64,000 nt of DNA, taken from the NCBI GenBank assembly GCA_024398935.1, contig JAKSIH010000007.1, positions 37,479 to 101,478 of the forward strand, read 5' to 3'. The notes under the pieces are model-generated. The model did not search any database. It saw only the letters and a list, made by a program, of their open reading frames with translations, and was not told the DNA's origin. The translations under genes were made by a program, and so were the position numbers. The first letter of the stretch is position 1; each line of letters begins with the position of its first letter. Source of the DNA: Fibrobacter sp. Its GTDB lineage: Bacteria; Fibrobacterota; Fibrobacteria; Fibrobacterales; Fibrobacteraceae. Of the stretch, positions 1 through 9,007 are shown piece after piece.

Positions 1-763
1 CACTGGACTGTAGCCTAAGAGTTTTCTTGACTGTCAAAAGTTTATCGCTGATATAAAACCACTGCTCCTTGGAAATCTGCTTTAGATCCATGAGCAGACG
101 AAGAATCTCAGATATTTGTATAAACTGTTTTTTCGAGAACTCCTTGTCAAAGTTTTCTAAGCCATGTTGGCACAAGTCCAGATGATGATACAAATCCAGG
201 CAGGCATTTCGGATGCGCTCGACAATACTTACACGAAGACTTCTTGAAATTTCGGAGGTGCGGCCCACGATATAGCGGGTGCATTCATAAAATTCCTTGG
301 TGGCGAACATCATCTGTGCAGGCTTTATATCGCAAGAGTGGGAAGGCTTTTGATTTGGCAAAGCGGGTGGTTCAAGCCCCGAATTTTTTTGTTCCGACGG
401 AACGGAATCCTCCACCGCAGATTTTTCCGCATGAGCCTTGAACTTTTCCCGTTTCCAGAGGTCATAATCCGAATAGACCAGGAAGCCCGTAATGACAAAA
501 TGATTGTCGTCCACCTTGGTGAAGTTCATCTTCTTTTGTTGGGCCATGGTCTGGATTTGCGGTAACGAGCTGTTCGGAAAACCTAGATACAGCATTTCGG
601 CATTGATTTTCTTTACATACTTGCAATGGACTTCGTATTCAAAGAAATGCCTGGAAAAATGGAACGCAGACCTATTGTAGGCATGCATAAAACCACCTGC
701 ACGCAGAAGGTGAATTTCAGCGTGGTTGGTTTGTTCCATTTTTTGGATTTCCAGGGAATTCAT
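1..763 (-). CDS. DGR accessory protein, MutS-like/Avd fusion (partial)
   Basis: The reading frame is open from an ATG at 763 to the window edge (254 codons, no stop), so its C-terminus is cut off. The N-terminal ~90 residues (LLRAGGFMHAYNRSAFHFSR, then a beta-rich stretch ending VITGF) resemble the MutS domain I-like accessory proteins found in DGRs. After a polar linker, residues ~155-254 are helical (YECTRYIVGR, SIVERIRNACLDLYHHL, ISEILRLLMDLKQIS) and match the four-helix Avd fold that binds the DGR reverse transcriptase and template RNA. It lies just downstream of the variable-region protein, where accessory genes usually sit. No good Shine-Dalgarno is visible; an in-frame ATG at 739 is an alternative start. 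The fold match is by eye. Confidence 0.72.
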   Translation of the reverse strand, partial: MNSLEIQKMEQTNHAEIHLLRAGGFMHAYNRSAFHFSRHFFEYEVHCKYVKKINAEMLYLGFPNSSLPQIQTMAQQKKMNFTKVDDNHFVITGFLVYSDYDLWKREKFKAHAEKSAVEDSVPSEQKNSGLEPPALPNQKPSHSCDIKPAQMMFATKEFYECTRYIVGRTSEISRSLRVSIVERIRNACLDLYHHLDLCQHGLENFDKEFSKKQFIQISEILRLLMDLKQISKEQWFYISDKLLTVKKTLRLQSS

Positions 764-802
764 TTACTATTCGTCTAGCTCATTTTTTCAAAAATTTTCG
801 GG

Positions 803-884
803 CCGCCGCTTCGCGGCGGGTTGGTCGCGGGGGCGCTTCGCAGCCCCGCGGAATTGGATTGGGGCCCCGCCCCCAATTCAATTC
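803..884. repeat. GC-rich hairpins after the DGR variable region
   Basis: Three inverted repeats follow one another. 803-819 is a perfect 7-bp stem with a 3-nt loop, giving the GCGAAGC mini-hairpin core. 827-849 is a 9-10 bp stem with one mismatch and the same GCGAAGC core. 851-864/871-884 is a 14-bp inverted repeat with one mismatch that includes the stop codon of the upstream gene. Known DGRs carry a short GC-rich hairpin just downstream of the variable repeat that promotes mutagenic homing, and position and form fit that role. A transcription terminator is the alternative, but no T-run follows. Confidence 0.65.
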
Positions 885-3800
885 AGGTCCTGGAGGCAAC
901 GCACAGAGAACCCGTAGTACTTGATGTAGTAGTTGAGGCTCGCATAGCTCGCATACATGTACCAGCTGTAGGCGTAACTAGCAACGTTCTCAGTAGCACT
1001 CCAGACGTTAGCGTCGGAGCCAACATTGCCGAAGCCGCCACCGTAGAGGCCAGCAGGGAGCGCAGTAAAGCCACTTGCATTGGTAGCGTTAGGCCAACCC
1101 GGATTGCCGATTGCCTGCTGGGCCGCGTAGCCACCAGATTTTGAACCCATTGTACGCCACTCATCATTGGTTGGAATGTGCCAGCCCTCGGGGCAAATGC
1201 CTCGATGGACGCTCTGAATCATTCCCGCAGGAACACTGGTAGACTGATACGTCTTGTTGATGTCCATGGCGGCCGTCCAGGTATAGTAGCGGCCCATGGT
1301 TTCGCAATTTTCCGGCTTATGGTTGTAACACCAGGAGTTTCCCTTTAGGTTCAAGGTTGCAACAGAGTCCGCGTACTGCAGATTTTCGGCCATCCAGACC
1401 TGGGTTCCGATGGTCACCTTCTTGTACCAGCGGCCATCGCGAGCATCCTGGAAGGAATCCAGCTTAGGCAGAGTCTTTTCCAGGTGGGCCTTCCAGTTTT
1501 CAAGGGTATATTCTTCCCAGCTGGCACGGTGCCAGCCCTTTTCGGTACAGAGCCAGTCAATCGTATTGGCAACCACACCATTAACAGCGATGGTATCCAC
1601 ATCGAACATTACATTGCCGGGGTTCTCCCTGTCGCACTTGGTCTTGGCGTTTTCAGCACTGATCTTTGTCTTGACCCAGGCATTGGAAGCGCAGCCATAT
1701 ACCACTTTGTCAAATGTGGCGAAAGTTCCTTCGGTGGACTGGGTACAGGCATTGCACACGCCATCCAGATAACAAGCCTCATATTCAGCCTGTGTAGCTT
1801 TGCGCCACTGGTTAGCGTCACACACATAATACCAGGTATCGGCAGTTCCTGGAATTACGGAACCATCGTTGTCCGCGTTGCAGGTTAGCTTGTATGTATT
1901 TTTCTGGACATCGTCGCTTATCAGGTTCCACTTGTTACTCTTGCACATGTAGTAGTTGCCATTCTTGGCGTACTTCATCTCGCCCTTAGCTTCCACCGCC
2001 TTTGTGCAACCATTCAAGCCCAAAGTGCAATCCGTACTTTGACCAGTACGCCAGCCGTTGTAGGCAGGGGCGGTATCATAGACATAGCAGACATTCGTAT
2101 TTACGGAACCCCACTGGGCAAATCCGTCGTCACCTTCGGTAAGGTTTGCGATATCCACCACGGCGCTGCTGATCTGTTCCCACCTGCGGGTTTTCTCCTG
2201 GCACTGGTAATAGCCGGAGCTGTCAGCACCTGTGTATTTCACAATCTTTTCGTAGGAAATTTCGGTGCAGCCTCCATAAACGGATTCCGGCTTAGATGCA
2301 AAACGCCATCCGGCCTTATGGTCAGCAGTGTACTTGCCGAGTCCGTCGTAGATGTATACCTTCCCCGTCACCTGTCCGTTCATCGTCTTGCCATCAGTCC
2401 CTGCTTTCCACTTGTAGGCATCCTTTTCGAAGTCAGTGGCGATGCGCCATTCATTTTCTCCGTTTGCATTTTCTGCGCAGATAAAGCGGACCTTTGTCTT
2501 GGTTGTGTCGGTGTATGTCTTTGCGTAATATTTGCTATTGGCGTTAGCGACAAAGGAAATTGTTCCAGCCTTAGTCGCTTCGCATGTTCCAAGCTTCAAT
2601 TCTTCCACCCAGAAATTTCTGATGTAGGGTTCGAACTTCGGAACCATGGAACCAAGTTTCCAATCGGCAACGTATTTGCGAATGCTGTCAAGACGATAGC
2701 TAGTGTCGGCAGCCATGGCCCAGTCAGCGATATCCGTCTTTGTTGCAGCATCTTCCCACACGCCTTCCTTTTCCATGGCGGTGGAGACGCGGGTCAAGAG
2801 TTCCGTCAGCTGGGAAACGCTGCGGTCCCCCTGGAACAAAATAGAGAATGCAAGCAAAGCGCCGTCTTCATCGCTGGAGCCAGCGATGCTCAGATCTTCG
2901 GAGTTACTGAAGTTGGAATTGTCAATGTGAAGAATGTCGAAGATTTCCTGCTGGGCCTTTTTCTTGGCTTTCTTGACAGTATAACCTTCCTTGGTCACCA
3001 GATAATAGACGCGTTCGTATTCCAAGTGAGTCAGCAAGTTGATGTTCACGATATCGCGACCGGTGACATCGGTAATGCCGAACAGAGTCAACGGAGAATT
3101 GGAATTTTCGCCGGTGACTTCGTTACGATAGTAACCGTTGGCTTCCAGCATCACGTACTGGGAGACCAACATACGAGCCGTGATACGGAACTCGCCCTTG
3201 TCATTCAAGATTTTTCCATCGAAATTGTTACCGGTCTGGGTCAGGCTGCGGCCATCGCGAAGTTCCTTCACCAGCACCTTGGACCCGCTGAGGAACGGTC
3301 CCTTTTGGGACGCCCCCTTTACCGAATCAAGAGAAACGGCAACCTGTTCGGAGTCGAGGACAATTTCCTCGCCACCAATCAGCGAACCGTCCTCCCCTAG
3401 TTTCATCACAACAGACTTGTCGCCACAGGTAATAGTCAGCGCACCATTTTCGTTGGCTACAGTACAACCGGCACCATCTTGACCATTTTCACCAGGTTTG
3501 CCTGTTTCACCAGCATCGCCCTTAGCACCGTCAACGCCATTCAGCACAACGCCGATGGAATCGCCGTTACAGATGATCTTGATGCCGCTATCATCCTTCA
3601 ACTTTTCCGTTGTGCAGGCAAAGTCCCCACCCACGAAAACGGTATCATGGCCAGTCATAAAGACCGTATCTTTTTTCGATACAAAAATTGTATCTGCGGC
3701 CCCCGAACCCGCGCTTCCCATGGTCGCATACCACTTGCCATCGGAACAATAACGGATCGTCCCATCATCCTTAACGATGATTTGTTCACCTTCGTTATCG

Positions 3801-3949
3801 GAGGTACACTTGGGCAGGTCCTCGACGGAGGAAACTACATCCCGGCCGGTCTGGTTGATTTGGGTAACATCGTCGCCACAGGCGATGAGTCCAGTGAGGG
3901 AACACACTGCGCCGAGGGTTCCGAAAATTTTAATCATTTTGTTGGTCAT
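878..3949 (-). CDS. FISUMP lipoprotein, probable DGR variable protein
   Basis: 1023 residues. The N-terminus is a lipoprotein signal (LTGLIAC, Cys about residue 24). A short collagen-like Gly-X-Y run follows at about residues 138-160 (NGVDGAKGDAGETGKPGENG), then a large repetitive middle with many Cys-containing, Trp-rich segments. The C-terminal ~160 residues are a FISUMP domain (IGTQVWMAENLQY, ICPEGWHIPTNDEW, FSVRCLQD), related to the C-type-lectin-like fold used by DGR targets. The last ~60 residues are rich in Tyr, Ser, Ala and Asn, as expected from adenine mutagenesis of AAY codons. The start has a good Shine-Dalgarno (AAGGGAG). It is 3 bp from the preceding gene and is followed by hairpins and an Avd-like gene. 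Likely a surface protein with diversified ligand binding; the ligand is unknown. Confidence 0.75.
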   Translation of the reverse strand: MTNKMIKIFGTLGAVCSLTGLIACGDDVTQINQTGRDVVSSVEDLPKCTSDNEGEQIIVKDDGTIRYCSDGKWYATMGSAGSGAADTIFVSKKDTVFMTGHDTVFVGGDFACTTEKLKDDSGIKIICNGDSIGVVLNGVDGAKGDAGETGKPGENGQDGAGCTVANENGALTITCGDKSVVMKLGEDGSLIGGEEIVLDSEQVAVSLDSVKGASQKGPFLSGSKVLVKELRDGRSLTQTGNNFDGKILNDKGEFRITARMLVSQYVMLEANGYYRNEVTGENSNSPLTLFGITDVTGRDIVNINLLTHLEYERVYYLVTKEGYTVKKAKKKAQQEIFDILHIDNSNFSNSEDLSIAGSSDEDGALLAFSILFQGDRSVSQLTELLTRVSTAMEKEGVWEDAATKTDIADWAMAADTSYRLDSIRKYVADWKLGSMVPKFEPYIRNFWVEELKLGTCEATKAGTISFVANANSKYYAKTYTDTTKTKVRFICAENANGENEWRIATDFEKDAYKWKAGTDGKTMNGQVTGKVYIYDGLGKYTADHKAGWRFASKPESVYGGCTEISYEKIVKYTGADSSGYYQCQEKTRRWEQISSAVVDIANLTEGDDGFAQWGSVNTNVCYVYDTAPAYNGWRTGQSTDCTLGLNGCTKAVEAKGEMKYAKNGNYYMCKSNKWNLISDDVQKNTYKLTCNADNDGSVIPGTADTWYYVCDANQWRKATQAEYEACYLDGVCNACTQSTEGTFATFDKVVYGCASNAWVKTKISAENAKTKCDRENPGNVMFDVDTIAVNGVVANTIDWLCTEKGWHRASWEEYTLENWKAHLEKTLPKLDSFQDARDGRWYKKVTIGTQVWMAENLQYADSVATLNLKGNSWCYNHKPENCETMGRYYTWTAAMDINKTYQSTSVPAGMIQSVHRGICPEGWHIPTNDEWRTMGSKSGGYAAQQAIGNPGWPNATNASGFTALPAGLYGGGFGNVGSDANVWSATENVASYAYSWYMYASYASLNYYIKYYGFSVRCLQDLN
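890..1075 (-). other. Putative DGR variable region (VR)
   Basis: This is the 3' end of the FISUMP lipoprotein gene, from LPAGLYGGGF to FSVRCLQD. Many codons have the form NNC where an AAC template is expected (TAC, AGC, ATC, GCC), grouped in the segment ASYAYSWYMYASYASLNYYI. The constant, GC-rich end (GGGTTCTCTGTGCGTTGCC) would serve as the initiation-of-mutagenic-homing element. No second, adenine-rich copy (template repeat) is present in the window, so the boundaries are approximate and the call rests on codon pattern, domain and neighbours. Confidence 0.6.
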
Positions 3950-3952
3950 ATT

Positions 3953-4960
3953 TTACTCCCTTACGCAGCGGACAGAGGCGTAGTAAATTTCATCAAGTTC
4001 TTCGTTGTTGAACCATTCGTCGGAATTGCCGGACAGTTTCAAGACATATCTGAATTCCATGCTGGATTCCTCGGAGGTCCACCAGTAGCCGAGTTTTCCA
4101 GTCATTGCACAGTCGGCATCTTCATCGCAATAGCCTGCGGGAAGGCCGTTGAACTTAGCCTTGTTGGAACCGTTTCCCGGCTCGCCGCTCCAGCCATTCT
4201 CGGACTTGAGCCAGCTGCCAGCCAGTTCGGAGGTTGCCTTTTTCAGGTAGTCGTGAAGATTGTCCAGGTCGGTCTTTGTGGGCAAGCGCCAGCCATCGGG
4301 GCAGACTTCCTTAGCACCAGCAAAGTTGTACATCAGGCCGTAGGTGGCACAGTCAGGATCATCGCTCAGGGAACAGGCGTAGTTCTTTTCGGGAATGGCA
4401 TCCTTGTAGCGCAGGTTTTCCGCAGTCCAGCAGAGCTTACCGATTTTGACGGTTTCGTATTCCACACCGCCGCGGGTCATCGTGGAATCGCCACAGGGGA
4501 AGCCCGCTGCGCTGGAACTGGATTCTTCGGCGGGCTCGAGGACCTTGGAGGAGGAACTGCCGGGATTATCAACCGCGGAGCTGCCTGCGGATTCGACCTT
4601 CTGCGAAGAGCTGGACGGATTGACGATTACCACATAGGTGGTGTCTTTTTTGCTGCTACTGGATTCCTCGCTACCGCTCGGAATGACGGAGGAGGAAGAA
4701 TTGCCGGACCCCTCGACGGGTTCGGAGGAGGAACTACTGGATTCAATGCTTGCGGTGGCGTCCTGCATCAGGTCGATGTCGTAGTTGTCATAGACGGAAC
4801 AGGAGGCGAGCAGGAGAGTGGCCACGGAGAGGACCGCTAGATTCCCGGTCAAGCCGGGAATGACGCGGGAGAAAGCGGCCATGGAATGAACTCCTAGATT
4901 CTTCGCTTCGCTCAGAATGACGCGGGGAAGGGCGCTCAGAATGACATTTAGAAACTTCAT
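3953..4960 (-). CDS. FISUMP-domain lipoprotein
   Basis: 335 residues. A long N-terminal extension precedes a lipobox (LLLASC, Cys about residue 54), then a poly-serine/proline linker (about 70-150) and a FISUMP domain (VKIGKLCWTAENLRYKD, VCPDGWRLPTKTDL, YASVRCVRE). Unlike its downstream neighbour, the C-terminus lacks the Tyr/Ser/Asn-rich pattern, so it is probably not diversified. The first ~45 residues are encoded by two copies of dispersed intergenic repeats (ILSEAKNL and VIPGLTGNLA peptides), so the original start may be the ATG at residue 27, which still leaves a signal peptide. It sits 15 bp after the barrel-like gene and 3 bp before the variable-protein gene, so it is almost certainly co-transcribed. 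Function unknown; presumed cell-surface adhesin or binding protein. Confidence 0.7.
   Translation of the reverse strand: MKFLNVILSALPRVILSEAKNLGVHSMAAFSRVIPGLTGNLAVLSVATLLLASCSVYDNYDIDLMQDATASIESSSSSSEPVEGSGNSSSSVIPSGSEESSSSKKDTTYVVIVNPSSSSQKVESAGSSAVDNPGSSSSKVLEPAEESSSSAAGFPCGDSTMTRGGVEYETVKIGKLCWTAENLRYKDAIPEKNYACSLSDDPDCATYGLMYNFAGAKEVCPDGWRLPTKTDLDNLHDYLKKATSELAGSWLKSENGWSGEPGNGSNKAKFNGLPAGYCDEDADCAMTGKLGYWWTSEESSMEFRYVLKLSGNSDEWFNNEELDEIYYASVRCVRE
4838..4945. repeat. Dispersed palindromic repeats inside a coding region
   Basis: Two families overlap the signal-peptide region of the FISUMP lipoprotein. One is the palindrome attcccgg-tcaag-ccgggaat (4841-4861). The other is the arm agattcttcgcttcgctcag (from 4896), with its CTCAGAATGAC end repeated at 4935-4945. 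The same families recur at 51554-51640 (intergenic) and at about 57100-57124 (inside another lipoprotein gene, opposite orientation). Confidence 0.7.
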
Positions 4961-4975
4961 AATTATCTCCTCCCC

Positions 4976-6529
4976 TTACAGGTTCCAGAACAGCGTGACA
5001 TAGCCGCCGTTGCCGAGGTTTGTAATCACATCAAAGCCGGCTTCCACGCCGAACATTCCGAAGCTGTAGAACACGCCTGTCTTGAACTGCATCCATTCCT
5101 CGGAATCCTTTTCCGGGATGGCGATGACCGCGGTCTCGCGAAGACCGAAGTCCAGGTAGCCCAATTCCAGCTGGGCCACAGGCGCAAAATAGACGCGCTG
5201 CAGACCGTCGCCAAGACCTGCGCCCACATAGACACCTGCGCCAAAGGCCACATGGAATTCTGCCTGGTCGCCAAAACCCACGCGCAGGCGGGCCGCCGCA
5301 ATCAGGTCCGGCAGAATCATCAGCTGGTCTTCTTCAAGAGCAAAAGCTTTGTAGTTCTTGTCGCTGAAGGGCGCAAACGCAGCGGACACACCCACCCAGG
5401 AAGAGAAATGAACACCGCGACGGTTCTCGACAGCGGATGCAGCCTCCGCAGCCTTGGCGGCCTGTTCCGCGGCATAGACGCTATCCAGCGCGGCCTCGTC
5501 CTCCTCGGGACCAAAATCCACGCCATCGTTGTTGCCCTGGTTTTCCCAGATCCAGCGGCCATTCAGACGGGCGGACTTTTCGGCGAACTGCACGGAGCCC
5601 TTGAACTTCTGGGGTTCGCCGCGCTTGATGACCACAGGCTCGCCGGCGACCTTCACGGCCTCCTTCTCGAAACGAATCTGCACCGGGCTTTCACTTGCGG
5701 GGCCAGCACTGACGCGGGCGTGGAACAGCTTGACGCCATTCAGGTAGTAGGCGCTGCGCACCGGCTTCGCGATATCCATGAAGACCGTAGGCGCGTTGAC
5801 ATCCGCAGTGTCGGTTTTATAGACGGCCAGGGATCCATTGCCGGCAAGGTCCGCATTTAAACTTTCAAGACGCTCCAGGAAGTAGGGAGCAAAGCCCTCG
5901 CCGTCCTGACGCACCACCATCTCGCGGCAGGTCTCGCCCCACTTCTGGGCAATTTCAAAAGAATGCCTGCGATGGTTGGGTTCGTACTGCAGGGTAAAAT
6001 CATAGTTGGCCTGGAAGCCCTCGCTGAGAGGTTCCAGGAACACGCCGCCCTCCAGATTCAGGAACTGGTCCTTGCTCTGGGCGAAACTGTAGAGAGCATC
6101 CACGCAGGCGTTGATCTGCAGCTTGCGATCCTCAAGACCGCGGGCCGTCTCCATATGGCCCAGCCGCACCTCGCCGGTGACCTTCATGTACTGTTCCTCG
6201 AAGGCGGGCAACTCAACCCGGTAGAAAGTCCAGCACTCGTCATCCATCACGTCATTGATACTGATGGAGGAACAGCGGTCGTTCATGGCAGTAATGCGGT
6301 TGGTCCGCTCCAGCAGGGAATCAAGCCCCTCGTTCTTGCCCTCCACGGAGGCCTTCAACTTTTCCAGATCCGCCTGACGCTGGTGAAAAATCGCCGGATC
6401 CTGCACGAAGATGGACGCGGACTGGGGCGCAGCCTCGCCTGCAGATTCAGCGACAATTTCGTTCGCGGACTGAGCGGAAGCTGTCCCTAACATTAAACCT
6501 AGAGTTATAAAAAATCTTTTCTTCATCAT
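4976..6529 (-). CDS. Secreted/outer-membrane protein, function unknown
   Basis: The likely start is the ATG at 6529 (or the adjacent one at 6526); the frame is open to a TTG at 6556 but that extension adds only charged residues. The protein has ~517 residues. It begins with a Sec signal (MMKKRFFITLGLMLGTASAQS). Residues to ~370 are helical and charged with an embedded beta part (VFMDIAKPVRSAYYLNGV). The last ~140 residues alternate hydrophobic and polar positions and end GYVTLFWNL, as in an outer-membrane beta-barrel with a terminal aromatic/hydrophobic strand. It is the first gene of the operon leading to the two FISUMP lipoproteins. I do not recognise the family; it could anchor or export the downstream surface proteins. 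Confidence 0.6.
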   Translation of the reverse strand: MMKKRFFITLGLMLGTASAQSANEIVAESAGEAAPQSASIFVQDPAIFHQRQADLEKLKASVEGKNEGLDSLLERTNRITAMNDRCSSISINDVMDDECWTFYRVELPAFEEQYMKVTGEVRLGHMETARGLEDRKLQINACVDALYSFAQSKDQFLNLEGGVFLEPLSEGFQANYDFTLQYEPNHRRHSFEIAQKWGETCREMVVRQDGEGFAPYFLERLESLNADLAGNGSLAVYKTDTADVNAPTVFMDIAKPVRSAYYLNGVKLFHARVSAGPASESPVQIRFEKEAVKVAGEPVVIKRGEPQKFKGSVQFAEKSARLNGRWIWENQGNNDGVDFGPEEDEAALDSVYAAEQAAKAAEAASAVENRRGVHFSSWVGVSAAFAPFSDKNYKAFALEEDQLMILPDLIAAARLRVGFGDQAEFHVAFGAGVYVGAGLGDGLQRVYFAPVAQLELGYLDFGLRETAVIAIPEKDSEEWMQFKTGVFYSFGMFGVEAGFDVITNLGNGGYVTLFWNL

Positions 6530-6907
6530 ACGTATTTCTCTTGTTTCAAAACGCAAAAAAGACCACGCCAGAATATGACGCAGTCCACAGAAAGCATCGC
6601 CGAATTTGCGACACGGTTAAAGTTTACGAATTTTCTTAAAGATTTTGCCCATCCAGGGAGCCGATTACAAACAAACTCGCTAGCCCTCCCCTGCACACAT
6701 TAGCACTAGTTAGATGTGGCAATACAGAAAAATATATATAACCAGCAACGCCAGTCATATATCCATACACCAGTTTTGAGCAAAATTTTCTCACTCTGGT
6801 AAATATACCTTAATTTGTAAAAATTCGTTTATCCTACTTCGTTTTACAAATCGGAATGTGACGAGGCTTATACACTCTACGTATTTTTTTGAGTTTTTGA
6901 AAAAAGA
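6530..6907. other. Intergenic region, no gene seen
   Basis: About 380 bp between the DGR-linked operon and the hemicellulase cluster. It is AT-rich and has no convincing reading frame. A TATATTTA box on the minus strand near 6797-6804 could be the promoter of the leftward operon but is ~270 bp from its first start codon. No cluster operator motif is present. Confidence 0.5.
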
Positions 6908-6925
6908 CCAGCGATTTCTCGCTGG
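6908..6925 (-). terminator. Terminator after the GH5 gene
   Basis: Stem CCAGCGA/TCGCTGG with loop TTTC, flanked by A-runs on one side and T-runs on the other, so it could work in both directions. It lies 30 bp past the GH5 stop codon. Confidence 0.85.
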
Positions 6926-6955
6926 CCTTTTTTTGGATGTGTGTATGAGATTCTT

Positions 6956-8785
6956 TTATTTCAAGTTCACAATCGTTGCGGCACCCTTTGCAGGTTTTGC
7001 AATGAACATGCCGTCGGTCTTTACCAGCTGGCGAGTACGGGCAGCCAATTCAAAAGCGTTGCTGCGAACCGTTCCTAAAAGCTTTCCGCTCATGGAGAAT
7101 ACGCGATAATTCTGGACGATGTCGCGGTTCAATTCCAGAGTCCGGCCAATTGCATCGCAGTCGTCGCAAGGACCAACGGGAACCGGATCAACTTCTTCCT
7201 TTCCTTCGATGGGAGCATCGTCTTTACCGTCCTTACCCTTCACGAAGTTGATGTAGTCGATGTCCATCCAGCTGCCGGTCACCGTGAAGCGCAGTACATG
7301 TTCACCGGCTTCAAGCGTAACATTGGCGGAAACCTTGTTGTAGTCGTCGTAATTGTCTTCGCCAGCAGTAGCCTGGGGAACCTTGATGGTATCGGTAATG
7401 TCCTTGCCATCCATGGAGAGCTTGAAGCTGGAGGTGTTGTTTGCAGACGCCACCGCGGCAAACATGGTGTAATCACCGTCTTCTGCAACATTCACCGTAT
7501 ATTCCAGCCATTCACCTTCTGCATTGTAGCCCACGATAACGCGGTCATTGGATTTCTTGTACAGGTCAACGCCGGTATCCTTGCGGTAGTCGGAATCGCC
7601 GTGATTTTCCTTGTCGCTATCCTTATAGGAATCGTTACCGTTGCCAATGCCCGGAATGTCAAAATCTTCTGCCTCGATTTTACCCGGAATTGCCCAGGCC
7701 TTGCCTGCGACAGCAACACCAGACGCATCATAACCGCCGAAGGGTTCCTGAGGAACAGGCTTCACTTCAACAGTATCGGTCCAGGAATACTGCATGCGGT
7801 CTACACCGGACTGGTTCACAATATTCAAGGTGGTGTTGGCACCTTCCCCAGAACGAGTCACCATGCTGTACCAGTCTCCATCGCGGAGGCCCACCCAGTA
7901 GAAGCTACCCATCTTCCATTGACGCAGCTGTTCGGACATGCCGCGAATGTAGGCCATGAAGTAGTTGGTGGGATTGGGATCGTTGTAATCCATGATCTCG
8001 TAATGAACGCCGTTCTTGTCGCCAGGGCCCATAGCGCCACCCCATTCGGTTGCCACGGTGCGATCGGCGTACTTGCCCACCTTGCCCTTGAAACTGTTCA
8101 TCCAGCCCTGTTCGGTAGTAATACTCATGTTCCAGAAGGTGTATTCGTGCACTGCGAAAAGGCAACCGTCAAAGCGGGAATCGTCGGCGATTTCGGGCAC
8201 ATTCCATGCGAGACCAGTACCATCCAGCAAAATATGGTCACGAGGTACATCCGGATAGCGCTTCAGCCAATCCGCGTACAGATTGCGGAGCTGATCCTTG
8301 GTGTACATGTGGGGTTCGTTGAAAATTTCGAAATAGGCATTGGGATTGTCACCGTATTCCTTGATGACGGTATCCCACATTTTCCACCAGTCATCCATGT
8401 TCTTGGGGCCGGCGGGCTGTGCAGGGCCCCAGTAGCCAACGAGCATACGACCGTGAGCCAGAATACCGTCGATAATGCCCTTATAGGAACTCCAGGCCTT
8501 TAAAGCCGTAGGTTCGTTAATAGGAATACGCAGGCTGTTGATGCCCAGTTTTTCTACGAACTGGCTCATGACGCGGTCGGACAGCGCGTAGGCGGCCTGA
8601 TAGTCCTCAGTGCCGGTCATGCCAGAAAGTTTCAGCACGTCAGACACGAAGTTGTCCCGCTTGTCGGCCCAGTTGGTACCGCGGAACTGATTTGTAACAG
8701 CGAAAGATTGTGTAGCAAAGCCTGCGATAAAGGCTGCAACGGCCACGGCAGAAACCGAGCCTTTAAAACTCTTTAACATTCCCAT
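6956..8785 (-). CDS. GH5-family endo-glycanase with CBM6
   Basis: 609 residues from the ATG at 8785, chosen for the AGAGGAAAAT ribosome site; the frame stays open further upstream. Signal peptide 1-29 (ending ATQSFA). Catalytic (beta/alpha)8 domain ~30-350 with the acid/base Glu157 in FEIFNEPH and nucleophile Glu247 in VATEWGG. CBM6 at ~375-510 (IEAEDFD, DTGVDLYKKSNDRV, GEWLEYTVNV, WMDIDYINFV). Acidic linker, then the ~60-residue C-terminal module shared across the cluster (YRVFSMSGKLLGTV, MFIAKP). Secreted, and by context acting on xylan or another hemicellulose backbone; the GH5 subfamily cannot be set by eye. It has its own operator-promoter and terminator. Confidence 0.88.
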   Translation of the reverse strand: MGMLKSFKGSVSAVAVAAFIAGFATQSFAVTNQFRGTNWADKRDNFVSDVLKLSGMTGTEDYQAAYALSDRVMSQFVEKLGINSLRIPINEPTALKAWSSYKGIIDGILAHGRMLVGYWGPAQPAGPKNMDDWWKMWDTVIKEYGDNPNAYFEIFNEPHMYTKDQLRNLYADWLKRYPDVPRDHILLDGTGLAWNVPEIADDSRFDGCLFAVHEYTFWNMSITTEQGWMNSFKGKVGKYADRTVATEWGGAMGPGDKNGVHYEIMDYNDPNPTNYFMAYIRGMSEQLRQWKMGSFYWVGLRDGDWYSMVTRSGEGANTTLNIVNQSGVDRMQYSWTDTVEVKPVPQEPFGGYDASGVAVAGKAWAIPGKIEAEDFDIPGIGNGNDSYKDSDKENHGDSDYRKDTGVDLYKKSNDRVIVGYNAEGEWLEYTVNVAEDGDYTMFAAVASANNTSSFKLSMDGKDITDTIKVPQATAGEDNYDDYNKVSANVTLEAGEHVLRFTVTGSWMDIDYINFVKGKDGKDDAPIEGKEEVDPVPVGPCDDCDAIGRTLELNRDIVQNYRVFSMSGKLLGTVRSNAFELAARTRQLVKTDGMFIAKPAKGAATIVNLK

Positions 8786-8856
8786 ATTTTCCTCTCTTTT
8801 GACGCGCAACCACCACGAAGCGCATCGGGTTGCCAACCACAACAACCGTACAAGGA

Positions 8857-8922
8857 GAAAGATACCTCAAAAAGAAAGGCAAATACACCCTCCCGAGAAA
8901 TCTTTTATGGATGTTTTGTCAA
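8857..8922 (-). promoter_or_regulatory. Cluster operator and promoter box, GH5 gene
   Basis: Operator TGGATGTTTTGTCAA (8908-8922), then exactly 43 nt to the minus-strand box TATCTTTC (8857-8864). This is the weakest left half-site of the set, but the spacing is identical to the other ten. Confidence 0.75.
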
Positions 8923-8950
8923 CGAGCAAAAAGAATTCGTCATAAAAAAA

Positions 8951-8979
8951 GGCATTTCTGTCAACCAGACAGAAACGCC
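8951..8979 (-). terminator. Terminator after the GH27 gene
   Basis: Stem GGCATTTCTGTC/GACAGAAACGCC with a 5-nt loop and, on the minus strand, a following run of T. It sits 29 bp past the GH27 stop codon and upstream of the next operator. Confidence 0.88.
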
Positions 8980-9007
8980 CTTCTTTTGGCGAGAAATTTT
9001 CTAGAAC

